The notes beneath the pieces were generated by a model. The model searched no databases. It saw nothing but the letters and a program-made list of their open reading frames with translations, and was not told where the DNA came from. The position numbers and the translations under genes were made by a program. 7,433 nucleotides of DNA from Bacillota bacterium (GTDB lineage Bacteria > Bacillota > Sulfobacillia > JAJZYS01 > JAJYTV01): the NCBI GenBank assembly GCA_021806845.1, contig JAKAPV010000150.1, positions 1 through 7,433 on the forward strand, in the 5' to 3' direction. Shown here one piece after another: positions 1 to 6,352 of this stretch (positions are counted from its first letter, which is position 1; each line of letters starts with the position of its first letter).

Positions 1-1
1 C

Positions 2-1066
2 CCGATCGGGGTTGCCGGCATCATCACGCCGTGGAACTTCCCGATGGCCATCCCGACCTGGAAGACGTTCCCCGCGATCGTGCTCGGCAACACCGTCGTG
101 TTCAAGCCCGCGAGCGACACCCCGATGCTCGCGCTGGAACTCGTAAAGATCTTCGAGGAGGCCGGGCTGCCGCCCGGCGTCATGAACCTCGTCTTCGGCT
201 CGGGCTCCGAGGCGGGCGAGGTGCTGCTCGAAGACCCCCGCGTGCGCCTCATCTCCTTCACGGGCTCGAACGAAGTGGGGCGTCATGTCGCGTCGCGCGC
301 CGGCGAGGGCCTCAAGCGGATCTCGCTCGAGCTCGGTGGCAAGAACGCAATCAGCGTCATGGATGACGCCGATCTCGACCTTGCGGTCGACGGCATCGTC
401 TGGAGCGCGTTCGGCACGTCCGGGCAGCGCTGCACGGCCTGCTCGCGCCTGATCGCCCACGAGGCGGTCTACGATGAGCTGCGCGACCGCCTGGCTGCCC
501 GCATCTCGCAGCTGCGGCTCGGCGACGGCCTCCTCGACACGACGGACGTTGGCCCAGTGATCAACATCGGCGCCGCAAAGCGCATCGACGAGTACGTGCA
601 GATCGGCAAGGCAGAGGGCGCGCAGCTCGTCGTCGGCGGCGGCGTCGCGAGCGACGGCGAACTTCAGAAGGGCTCCTTCTACCGCCCGACCCTCTTCGCC
701 GAGGTACGTCCCGACATGCGCATCGCGCAGGAGGAGATCTTCGGACCGGTGCTCTCGATGATCAAGGTGAAGAGCTTCGAGGAGGCGATCGCGGTCAACA
801 ACTCGGTCACCTATGGCCTGAGTTCCTCGATCTTCACCCAGGACGTCAACCGGGTCTTCCAGGCCATCCGCGACCTCGAGAGCGGCCTCCTCTACGTCAA
901 CGCGGGCACGATCGGCGCCGAGATCCACCTGCCGTTCGGCGGCACGAAGGGCACCGGTAACGGCCACCGCGAGGCGGGCACCGCCGCGCTCGACTTCTTC
1001 AGCGAGTGGAAGTCCGTCTACGTCGACTACTCCGGAGTCCTCCAGCGAGCCCAGATCGATAGCTGA
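2..1066 (+). CDS. NAD(P)-dependent aldehyde dehydrogenase, C-terminal 354 residues (5' partial)
   Basis: The gene enters from the left edge in frame 2 and ends at a TGA at 1064-1066. Family: the ALDH superfamily oxidises an aldehyde to an acid with NAD(P)+ through a cysteine thiohemiacetal. Seen: the PWNFP motif at 29-43, the cofactor-binding lysine of FKPAS (codon 104-106), an FTGS motif, the general-base Glu of ELGGKN (329-331), the catalytic Cys of GQRCTA (431-433), EEIFGPV near 740, and a C-terminal PFGGTKGTGNGHREAG block. All catalytic residues are intact. Family members are about 480-500 residues, so roughly 130-140 N-terminal residues lie outside the window. The GNGHREAG tail and the closing VDYSG-LQRAQID segment recall semialdehyde-type ALDHs (alpha-ketoglutarate or aminoadipate semialdehyde relatives), but I cannot assign a substrate. 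It is followed on the same strand by an ATP-grasp-like gene after 107 bases. Confidence 0.95.
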   Translation, partial: PIGVAGIITPWNFPMAIPTWKTFPAIVLGNTVVFKPASDTPMLALELVKIFEEAGLPPGVMNLVFGSGSEAGEVLLEDPRVRLISFTGSNEVGRHVASRAGEGLKRISLELGGKNAISVMDDADLDLAVDGIVWSAFGTSGQRCTACSRLIAHEAVYDELRDRLAARISQLRLGDGLLDTTDVGPVINIGAAKRIDEYVQIGKAEGAQLVVGGGVASDGELQKGSFYRPTLFAEVRPDMRIAQEEIFGPVLSMIKVKSFEEAIAVNNSVTYGLSSSIFTQDVNRVFQAIRDLESGLLYVNAGTIGAEIHLPFGGTKGTGNGHREAGTAALDFFSEWKSVYVDYSGVLQRAQIDS

Positions 1067-1080
1067 CGCTGGCACTCGAC

Positions 1081-1086
1081 TACAAT
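1081..1086 (+). promoter_or_regulatory. Possible -10 element (TACAAT)
   Basis: TACAAT differs from the sigma-70 consensus TATAAT at one base and lies 14 bases after the aldehyde dehydrogenase stop. No convincing -35 hexamer is found 16-18 bases upstream, where the sequence is still ALDH coding. The predicted transcription start would fall at about 1093, exactly at a GTG in frame with the downstream gene. That would allow a leaderless transcript, or a 21-nt leader to an ATG at 1114. This is a single-hexamer call and therefore weak. Confidence 0.3.
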
Positions 1087-1116
1087 CGGCTTGTGCGCTA
1101 CCCTGAGGGAAGCATG

Positions 1117-1143
1117 GGCGCCACCGCCCTTCGCGGTGGCGCC
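1117..1143 (+). terminator. Perfect 11-bp GC-rich hairpin after the aldehyde dehydrogenase gene
   Basis: The arms are GGCGCCACCGC (1117-1127) and its exact reverse complement (1133-1143), with a 5-nt CCTTC loop. It starts 51 bases after the ALDH stop codon and is followed by TTCCC, not a true U-tract. It is best read as an intrinsic-type terminator or 3'-end stabiliser for the ALDH message. It may instead be an attenuator-like leader for the next gene, because the -10-like hexamer is upstream of it. If the next gene began at 1093 or 1114 the hairpin would be inside its coding sequence. Confidence 0.6.
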
Positions 1144-1173
1144 TTCCCATACCGCCGCAGCGGCGCTAGACGC

Positions 1174-2610
1174 ATGGCGCGGATCCCCGCAGCGGTGTTG
1201 GAGGCGAAGGATTTGGCCTTGGCGACCGAAGCGACCTGGCTCGACGAGGTGCTTTCAGAGCAGCACCTCTACGAGAGCAAGCAGCGCCCCGCACCGGCGG
1301 GCCAGCGCGTCGGCTGGCGCATCGGCGTGCGGCCGTATCCCTTGAGCCGGTCCCTGCGCGCGCGCCTTACCGAGATCGGAGAGGACCTCTGGGCCCTGGT
1401 GCAGGCCCAGCAGGCCATCTATCTGCGTTCCCTGAAGACCCCGGAACTCGCCTTCATCGCGGAGTATCTCGACGCCGGCAAGCCGGCGGATCTCGTCCGC
1501 TTCAGCCAGATGCACAGGCTCCGGAGCCACGTGCCCGTCATGCTCCGACCAGACCTCCTGCAGATGGAGGACGACTTCGTCGCGACGGAACTCGACTCCG
1601 TTCCGGGCGGCTTCGGCGAGCTCTCCGCCTTGCAGGATGCCTACTCCTCGCTCGGCCAGGACGTCCTTGGCGGGCCGCACGGGATGCTCGACGGCTTCAT
1701 GGGCGCGATGCGCCACCTTTCTGGCGCGGAGCACCCGTTCGTGGGCATCGCGGTCTCCGAGGAGTCCTCCGACTACCGCCCGGAGATGGAGTATTTCAGC
1801 CGCCGGCTGCGCGAGCGCGGCGAGCGCGTCTTCGCCGTCTCGCCACGCGACGTCGAGTTCCGCGAGGACGGCCTGTACGCCCAGGGGGAGCGCCTGAGCG
1901 TGCTCTACCGCTTCTTCGAGCTCTTCGACCTGCGCAACGTGCCGAAGGCGGACCTCTTTCTCTACGCGCAGCGCAAGGGCACCGTAGTGGTCACGCCGCC
2001 GTTCAAGCCGCAGCTCGAGGAGAAGCTCTGGTTCGCACTTCTGCACCATCCCGGCCTCGAGGACGCCTGGCAGGCGGAACTGGGCGTGGAGCGGCTCGGC
2101 CGCTTGCGGCGCCTGATCCCCCAGACCCACGTCCTCGATCCGCGGCCGATTCCGCCGCACGCGGTGGTCGCTGGCCTGCAGCTCGGCGGCAGGCCGGTAC
2201 GGGACCTGCGCCAGCTCGGGGAGATGGGAAAGCGCGAACGCGCCAACTGGGTCCTCAAGCCGAGCGGCTTTTCGGAACTCGCCTGGGGGAGCCACGGCGT
2301 CCACATCGGCGAGGACGAGCCGCAGGAGGAGTGGGCACGCGAGGTGGGGGAGGCGCTTCGGACCTTCCCACATCCCGTCTGGCTGCTCCAGCGCTTCCGC
2401 AAGGCGCGGGTCGTGGAGGTCCCCTATTACGACTTCGCGGCGGGCAAGACGGTGGAGATGGCCGGGCGCACACGCCTGTGCCCGTACTATTTCCGCAGCG
2501 CAGACGGCATCGTGCTTGGCGGAGCGCTGGCGACGGTCTGCCCCGCGGACAAGAAGATCATCCACGGCATGGTCGACGCCGTGATGCTGCCGGCGTCCAG
2601 CCAGGAATAG
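1174..2610 (+). CDS. ATP-grasp-like protein of unknown function (circularly permuted type)
   Basis: I do not recognise a named family member. The 478-residue product (from ATG 1174) has the layout of circularly permuted ATP-grasp or glutathionylspermidine-synthase-like enzymes, which join an acid to an amine using ATP. Seen: RPDLL at 125-129, then E139-x-DSVPGGFGE, like the RPD...ExNxxPGG block of that group; LYRFFELFDL (244-253); a TPPFKPQLEEK segment (274-284) resembling the NPP...DK motif; IPQTHVL (315-321); a nucleotide-binding-type lysine in WVLKPSG (359-365) followed by a GSHGVHIG turn; WLLQRF (403-408); and a C-terminal G-rich strand before ADKKIIHG. There is no signal peptide or membrane segment, so it is probably cytoplasmic. 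Start choice: GTG 1093 and ATG 1114 (weak GAGG five bases upstream) are in frame, but both would put an 11-bp hairpin and unconvincing codons in the N-terminus. ATG 1174 itself lacks a Shine-Dalgarno sequence. The fold assignment is an inference from motifs. Confidence 0.6.
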   Translation: MARIPAAVLEAKDLALATEATWLDEVLSEQHLYESKQRPAPAGQRVGWRIGVRPYPLSRSLRARLTEIGEDLWALVQAQQAIYLRSLKTPELAFIAEYLDAGKPADLVRFSQMHRLRSHVPVMLRPDLLQMEDDFVATELDSVPGGFGELSALQDAYSSLGQDVLGGPHGMLDGFMGAMRHLSGAEHPFVGIAVSEESSDYRPEMEYFSRRLRERGERVFAVSPRDVEFREDGLYAQGERLSVLYRFFELFDLRNVPKADLFLYAQRKGTVVVTPPFKPQLEEKLWFALLHHPGLEDAWQAELGVERLGRLRRLIPQTHVLDPRPIPPHAVVAGLQLGGRPVRDLRQLGEMGKRERANWVLKPSGFSELAWGSHGVHIGEDEPQEEWAREVGEALRTFPHPVWLLQRFRKARVVEVPYYDFAAGKTVEMAGRTRLCPYYFRSADGIVLGGALATVCPADKKIIHGMVDAVMLPASSQE

Positions 2611-2617
2611 CTCCGCA

Positions 2618-2655
2618 CAGGACGAGACGCCCGCCTGCACGGGCGTCTCGTCCTG
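2618..2655 (+). terminator. Perfect 16-bp hairpin, terminator of the plus-strand genes
   Basis: CAGGACGAGACGCCCG (2618-2633) pairs exactly with 2640-2655 around a 6-nt CCTGCA loop. It starts 7 bases after the TAG stop of the ATP-grasp-like gene, the expected place for transcription termination. No T-run follows (CTCCGTTGCG), which is common for GC-rich genomes. Being symmetric, it could also stop read-through from the opposing nuo/ndh transcript. Confidence 0.8.
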
Positions 2656-2711
2656 CTCCGTTGCGCCCCTTGGAATCCGTCCGCCGCCCGAGGCAGCTTG
2701 GCGGATGGTCC

Positions 2712-2846
2712 TCAGTTGATGTTGTTGACGGTTCCGGCCTGGATGGTGTAGGTCTCCGTGCTGGCGTCCCACCGACACACGGAGCGGGCGCCGGACAAAT
2801 CCGACGCCCGCTCCCGCACGCAACGCCCGCGCGGTCGGCGTCTCAT
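2712..2846 (-). other. 44-codon reading frame, possible relic of a protein C-terminus
   Basis: On the minus strand an ATG four bases past the ndh stop opens 44 codons ending in TGA (2712-2714). The N-terminal half is arginine-rich and is encoded by the terminator hairpin. The last 19 residues, WDASTETYTIQAGTVNNIN, read like a normal beta-rich extracellular or envelope protein tail with little GC-driven bias. There is no Shine-Dalgarno spacing for the ATG. It may be a leftover C-terminus of a lost gene, or chance. I do not claim an expressed gene. Confidence 0.15.
2781..2814 (-). terminator. Strong interrupted hairpin, terminator of the nuo/ndh transcript
   Basis: GGAGCGGGCG (2781-2790) pairs exactly with 2805-2814. 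Inside it, after one C/A mismatch, CGGA (2792-2795) pairs with TCCG (2800-2803) around a CAAA loop, giving 14 pairs. On the minus strand it begins 36 bases after the ndh stop codon, and the following bases (GTGTGTCGG) are mildly T/G-rich without a T-run. Position and symmetry support a terminator for the minus-strand group. Confidence 0.7.
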
Positions 2847-2850
2847 CCTG

Positions 2851-4053
2851 CTACGCGGAACTTCCGGCCCGGTGCTGCGGTGGTGCCGCGAGTTCCTCGC
2901 GCGGCGGACGCGACCAGCTCAGGTACGCTTCGCGCCGCAGGAGCCCAAGGCCGCCGACGCCGTAGAGGTAGCGGAGCAGCGCCAGTTCATGCATCGCGTG
3001 GCCTGCGCGCCCTGTCAGGCGAAAGCGCCCGATGTTCGCGATCCCGTGCCGGTCTCCGATCGCCGCCGCCGTGCCGAGGACCCGCGCATGCAGCGCCTGC
3101 GGCTCGTCCCCGCGCAGCACCCGCACGATGTTGCGTCCCGCCTGCAGACCCTCCTGAACGGCCAGTTGCGCGGTGGGAGGCAGGGCGTGCTTGCCGTCCG
3201 GCGACGGTATGTGGGCGATGTCGCCCGCGGCGAACACGCCGGGGTGCCCCTCCACCTCGAGCTGTGCGTCGACGAGTACCCTGCCGCGACCGTCGCAGGG
3301 CAGGCCCGCCTCCTGCGGGATCTGGTTCGCGCGCACTCCGCCCGTCCAGATCGTGAGATCGGACGGGATTTCGCAACCGGATGTCAGTTTCACGCTGTGC
3401 GGTAGTACCTCAGAGGCTGGCTCCCCGCGGTAGATCTTGATGTTGTGCTGCACTAACTCTCGCTCGACGTAGGACGCGAGTTCCTCGTCCTCCTCGGGAA
3501 GGATCGCAGGCGTCGCCTGCACGATGGAGATGTGAATGTCTTTCGCAAGGTGGTCTGCGATCTCACCCGCGAGCTGCACTCCGGTCAGGCCCCCCCCAAC
3601 GATCACGACGCGGCCCCCTCCGCTCGCTCTCAGAGACCGTAGGCGCCTGCGCACCCGCACCGCCGAGTCTAGGTACCGCAGCGTCAAGGCGTGCTCTTCT
3701 GCGCCGGCGACGCCGTAGTACTCCGGCGCACTGCCAAGCGCCAAAACCAGACGCTTGTAGGGGACAGTGCCCCGGTCTGTGCGGACGATGCGCTCACGCG
3801 GGTCAAGCGACTGCACCTCGGCCTGCAGCATCATGAGGCGCGGACTCGCCGGCAGGAGGCGTCGCAACGGAAACTGGACGCCGCTTGGCTGCTCCGCGCC
3901 CGCCGCGACCTTATACATTTCCGTTACAACCTGGTGATAGTGACCCCGGTCGACCAGCACGATCTCCGCATCCAGATCATGCCGCAGAATCTCCTGCACT
4001 GCGCGCACGCCCGCGTAGCCGCCGCCAAGTATCGCAACGCGTACCAGGGTCAA
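2851..4053 (-). CDS. ndh: Type II NADH dehydrogenase (NDH-2), FAD-dependent NAD(P)H:quinone oxidoreductase
   Basis: NDH-2 is a single-subunit flavoprotein on the inner face of the membrane that passes electrons from NAD(P)H to quinone without pumping protons. The 400-residue product has two Rossmann motifs, ILGGGYAGVRA (8-18, FAD) and VVIVGGGLTGVQLAGEI (149-165, nucleotide). The acidic D35 follows the first fold. FAAGD (274-278) is the second FAD contact, and PPTAQLAVQEG (292-302) matches the AQxAxQE quinone-site motif. There is no predicted transmembrane helix; the RYLYGVGGLGLLRREAYL region near residues 361-378 is a candidate membrane-contact segment. Position 179, normally acidic at the end of strand beta-2 of the nucleotide fold, is Gln. 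Start: TTG at 4053-4051 behind GGGAGGAGGG; a CTG at 4047-4045 sits 7 bases after AGGAGG and is an alternative. An open frame runs 66 codons further upstream but contains no family-like sequence. It lies 115 bases after nuoG, on the same strand. Other two-dinucleotide-fold flavoproteins, such as sulfide:quinone reductase, are less likely. Confidence 0.88.
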   Translation of the reverse strand: MTLVRVAILGGGYAGVRAVQEILRHDLDAEIVLVDRGHYHQVVTEMYKVAAGAEQPSGVQFPLRRLLPASPRLMMLQAEVQSLDPRERIVRTDRGTVPYKRLVLALGSAPEYYGVAGAEEHALTLRYLDSAVRVRRRLRSLRASGGGRVVIVGGGLTGVQLAGEIADHLAKDIHISIVQATPAILPEEDEELASYVERELVQHNIKIYRGEPASEVLPHSVKLTSGCEIPSDLTIWTGGVRANQIPQEAGLPCDGRGRVLVDAQLEVEGHPGVFAAGDIAHIPSPDGKHALPPTAQLAVQEGLQAGRNIVRVLRGDEPQALHARVLGTAAAIGDRHGIANIGRFRLTGRAGHAMHELALLRYLYGVGGLGLLRREAYLSWSRPPREELAAPPQHRAGSSA

Positions 4054-4168
4054 CCCTCCTCCCGCGAGCCTGGGTCTAGTGTGGCTGGCGGTCGCCCTTC
4101 GGTATCCTTGCGCGGCGTTCGTGTTCACGAGAAGCAACCATGGAGGAACCGGCGGTCCCGCTGCCACT
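4054..4168 (-). other. 115-base nuoG-ndh intergenic region
   Basis: This gap separates nuoG from ndh. It contains the ndh ribosome binding site and a short dyad, TCGTG-TT-CACGA (4119-4130). I see no hairpin strong enough to terminate transcription and no convincing minus-strand promoter pair. ndh is therefore probably read from the nuo transcript, but the gap is long enough to hold a weak internal promoter. Confidence 0.4.
4055..4062 (-). promoter_or_regulatory. Strong Shine-Dalgarno sequence of ndh
   Basis: On the minus strand GGAGGAGG lies just before the ndh start region. The upstream GGAGG (4062-4058) is 4 bases from TTG 4053, and the downstream AGGAGG (4060-4055) is 7 bases from CTG 4047. 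No ATG or GTG is in reach, so a non-ATG start is required for the conserved VRVAILGGG N-terminus. Confidence 0.7.
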
Positions 4169-6352
4169 CTAATCCTGTCTGCCCGCGAGTGCCCGGACCT
4201 GTACGGCCCGTCCCAAGGCGCGGTTCGCCCCGTCCTGTCCCAGGCGCACAAGCACTGCGCCCTGAGGCAGGCCCGCTTCCACGTGCAGCGCGGCGCGCAT
4301 GCCGCCGACCTCGACTTCGTCGTCCTCCGCGGCGCCCGCGGCCTGCGCCACGTCAGCGGCGACCATGATGCGCGCGGGCGGGACGATCGAGTGGAGGAAC
4401 GGATCCGGCGTGACGCCCTTGAAGTAGATGCTGGCTGCGGCGATCGCCGCGCCCTCGGCGGGCCGGTAGCCGCCCGCGGGAGCCTCGCCGCCCGTGCGGC
4501 GCCCCTGGCCGAAGAGCGGCGAAAGCGCCTGCTTCACCTCTGCGAGGATGGCGTCGTAATCGGCCTCGACGCCCGCGAGGCGCGCCATCAGCTCCCAGTC
4601 GTCCACGAGTTCGGCTCCGCGGTCGGAGCCTGCGTAGTAGCGCTGCGCACGGCCTTCCATGTTGACGAAGTGTCCGTCCGACTCGGCCCAGGCAGCGACC
4701 GGCAGCACGAGATCGGCGCGCTCCGTCGTCTCGCTCGGCACGGTACCGGCGACCGCGAGGAACGGGACCTTCTCGATCGCCTGCGCGGCGAGTTCCGCGT
4801 CCGGGAACTCCGAGAGGATGTCGTGGCCCACGACGAAGAGCGCGTCGAGCTGTCCCGCCGCGGCCGCTTCCAGCATGCCGCGCGCGTCGAGCCCACCTTC
4901 GCCCGGCACGAGTCCAGCCACCTGCGCGCCGTAGGAGTTGGCGAGCGAGCCGGCCACGAGCGTCGCGCTCTCGCCGCTGCGCGCCGCGAGAGCGGCCGCG
5001 AGCGCGGCGAACACGGCTTCTGTGTGGCCGTTCCAGATGAACAGCACCTTCTGGGCCGCGAGGAACGCCTGGCCGAGTTCGCCTTCACCCTGCGCGATCG
5101 CGCGCAGCGTCGCAGCGACGTCCGGCGTCTGCGCCTCCTGATGCGGCATGTCCAGGAGGCCCTGCCGCGGCGACACGCTCACAATGCGCAGTCCGCGCTT
5201 GCGCGCGAACTGGCGCAGGCGCAGCGCCAGCACCGGAGCCTCCTCGAGCAGCTCCACGTCGAGCGAGATGACGAGGTCCGCATCGTTGACGTCGTCGATG
5301 CGGCCGACCGGTCCCGGCGCGATGGCCGTGTAGAGCGGCAGCACGCGGTGGTCGACGTTCTTCGTGCCCACCTCCGTGAGGAAGCGGCGCAGCAGGTATG
5401 CGGCCTCGAGGGAGTGGCGGCCGCCGCCCAGCGCGCCGCTCTTCCCCTGCATGCGCTGGCGCAGCACTGCGATCGCCTCATCCCACGACACCGGCACGAG
5501 GCTGCCGTCCTTGCGCAGCATTGGGCGCTCAAGGCGCGTGCCGTGGCTGAGGAAACCGTAGCCGAAACGCCCGCGGTCGCAGATCCAGCCCCAGTCGATC
5601 TCCTCGCTGTCGCGCGAGAGGATGCGCTTCACCTCGCCGTGCCGCAGCGACAGGCGGATGTTGCAGCCGACCGGGCAGTGCGGGCAGACGGAGTCGACCT
5701 CATTGAGGTCCCAGGGACGCGCCTTGAAGCGGTAGGGACGCGACGTGAGCGCGCCGACCGGGCAGATCTCGATCGTGTTGCCGGAGAAGATGGAGTCGAA
5801 CGTGCGGCCCTCCGCCGTGTCGATCACGGCGTGGCCGCCGCGCTCGTGCACCGTCAGCACGGGGTCGCCCGCCACTTCGTCCATGAAGCGCACGCAGCGG
5901 GTGCACTGGATGCAGCGCTCCTGGTCGAGTTCGACGATCGGGCCGAGCGCCCGCGCCTTGTCGAGGTGGCGCTTGGGATCCGCAAAGCGCGTCGTCTGCG
6001 GCCCGTAGGCGATCGAATTGTCCTGCAGGTCGCACTCGCCGCCCTTGTCGCAGATCGGGCAGTCGAGCGGGTGGTTCGCCAGCAGGAACTCGAGGACGCC
6101 GGCGTGTGCCTTGTTCACCTCGTCGGTGTCGGTGTAGACGACCATGCCCTCGGAGACCGGCGTGGCGCACGCGGGCTGCAGCTTCGGCATCTTCTCGACG
6201 CGCACGAGGCACATGCGGCAGGCCGCCGCAGGGTCCATGCGCGGGTGGTAGCAGAAAACCGGGATATCGATCCCGACCTGTTTGGCCGCGTCGATGATCA
6301 AGGTCCCGGGCTGGACCTGGACCTCGCGGCCGTCGATCGTCAGGGTGATCAA
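4169..6352 (-). CDS. nuoG: NADH-quinone oxidoreductase subunit G (complex I, iron-sulfur subunit), N7-type
   Basis: This is the large iron-sulfur subunit of the complex I peripheral arm, relaying electrons from NuoE/F toward the quinone module. The 727-residue product has all ligand sets: C34, C45, C48, C62 for the [2Fe-2S] N1b cluster; H94, C98, C101, C107 for N5; C147, C150, C153, C197 for N4; and C223, C226, C230, C258 (C-x2-C-x3-C-x27-C) for the extra N7 cluster. A molybdopterin-oxidoreductase-like domain follows, with an ADLVLP...ESDGHFVNMEGRAQ block near residues 535-570 and a beta-rich C-terminus; in complex I this domain carries no molybdenum cofactor. E. coli NuoG is longer (about 900) and Thermus Nqo3 nearer in size. 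The TTG start overlaps the nuoF stop as TTGA (4 nt) and is 7 bases after GGAGG, which indicates coupled translation. Confidence 0.96.
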   Translation of the reverse strand: MITLTIDGREVQVQPGTLIIDAAKQVGIDIPVFCYHPRMDPAAACRMCLVRVEKMPKLQPACATPVSEGMVVYTDTDEVNKAHAGVLEFLLANHPLDCPICDKGGECDLQDNSIAYGPQTTRFADPKRHLDKARALGPIVELDQERCIQCTRCVRFMDEVAGDPVLTVHERGGHAVIDTAEGRTFDSIFSGNTIEICPVGALTSRPYRFKARPWDLNEVDSVCPHCPVGCNIRLSLRHGEVKRILSRDSEEIDWGWICDRGRFGYGFLSHGTRLERPMLRKDGSLVPVSWDEAIAVLRQRMQGKSGALGGGRHSLEAAYLLRRFLTEVGTKNVDHRVLPLYTAIAPGPVGRIDDVNDADLVISLDVELLEEAPVLALRLRQFARKRGLRIVSVSPRQGLLDMPHQEAQTPDVAATLRAIAQGEGELGQAFLAAQKVLFIWNGHTEAVFAALAAALAARSGESATLVAGSLANSYGAQVAGLVPGEGGLDARGMLEAAAAGQLDALFVVGHDILSEFPDAELAAQAIEKVPFLAVAGTVPSETTERADLVLPVAAWAESDGHFVNMEGRAQRYYAGSDRGAELVDDWELMARLAGVEADYDAILAEVKQALSPLFGQGRRTGGEAPAGGYRPAEGAAIAAASIYFKGVTPDPFLHSIVPPARIMVAADVAQAAGAAEDDEVEVGGMRAALHVEAGLPQGAVLVRLGQDGANRALGRAVQVRALAGRQD

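Noticed and set aside
31..366. 111-codon plus-strand frame inside the aldehyde dehydrogenase
   Set aside because: It is an alternative frame of a gene with intact ALDH catalytic motifs, and its product is Arg-rich without any recognisable domain.
1255..2823. 522-codon open frame on the minus strand
   Set aside because: It is antisense to the ATP-grasp-like gene, runs through the convergent terminators and has shadow-type composition with no motif.
2331..3356. 341-codon plus-strand frame across the convergent junction
   Set aside because: It overlaps the end of one gene and the antisense of ndh, crosses both terminator hairpins and is Arg/Pro/Ala-rich throughout.
4101..4173. Plus-strand TATCCT followed by an ATG at 4140 (M-E-E-P-A-V-P-L-P-L)
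   Set aside because: It gives only ten codons before a TAA and then runs into antisense nuoG. There is no evidence for a gene, and the -10-like hexamer alone is not sufficient.
4054..4251. N-terminal extension of ndh by 66 codons
   Set aside because: The frame is open, but the residues are not NDH-2-like. It overlaps the end of nuoG, and the strong Shine-Dalgarno sequence lies at the conserved VRVAILGGG start.
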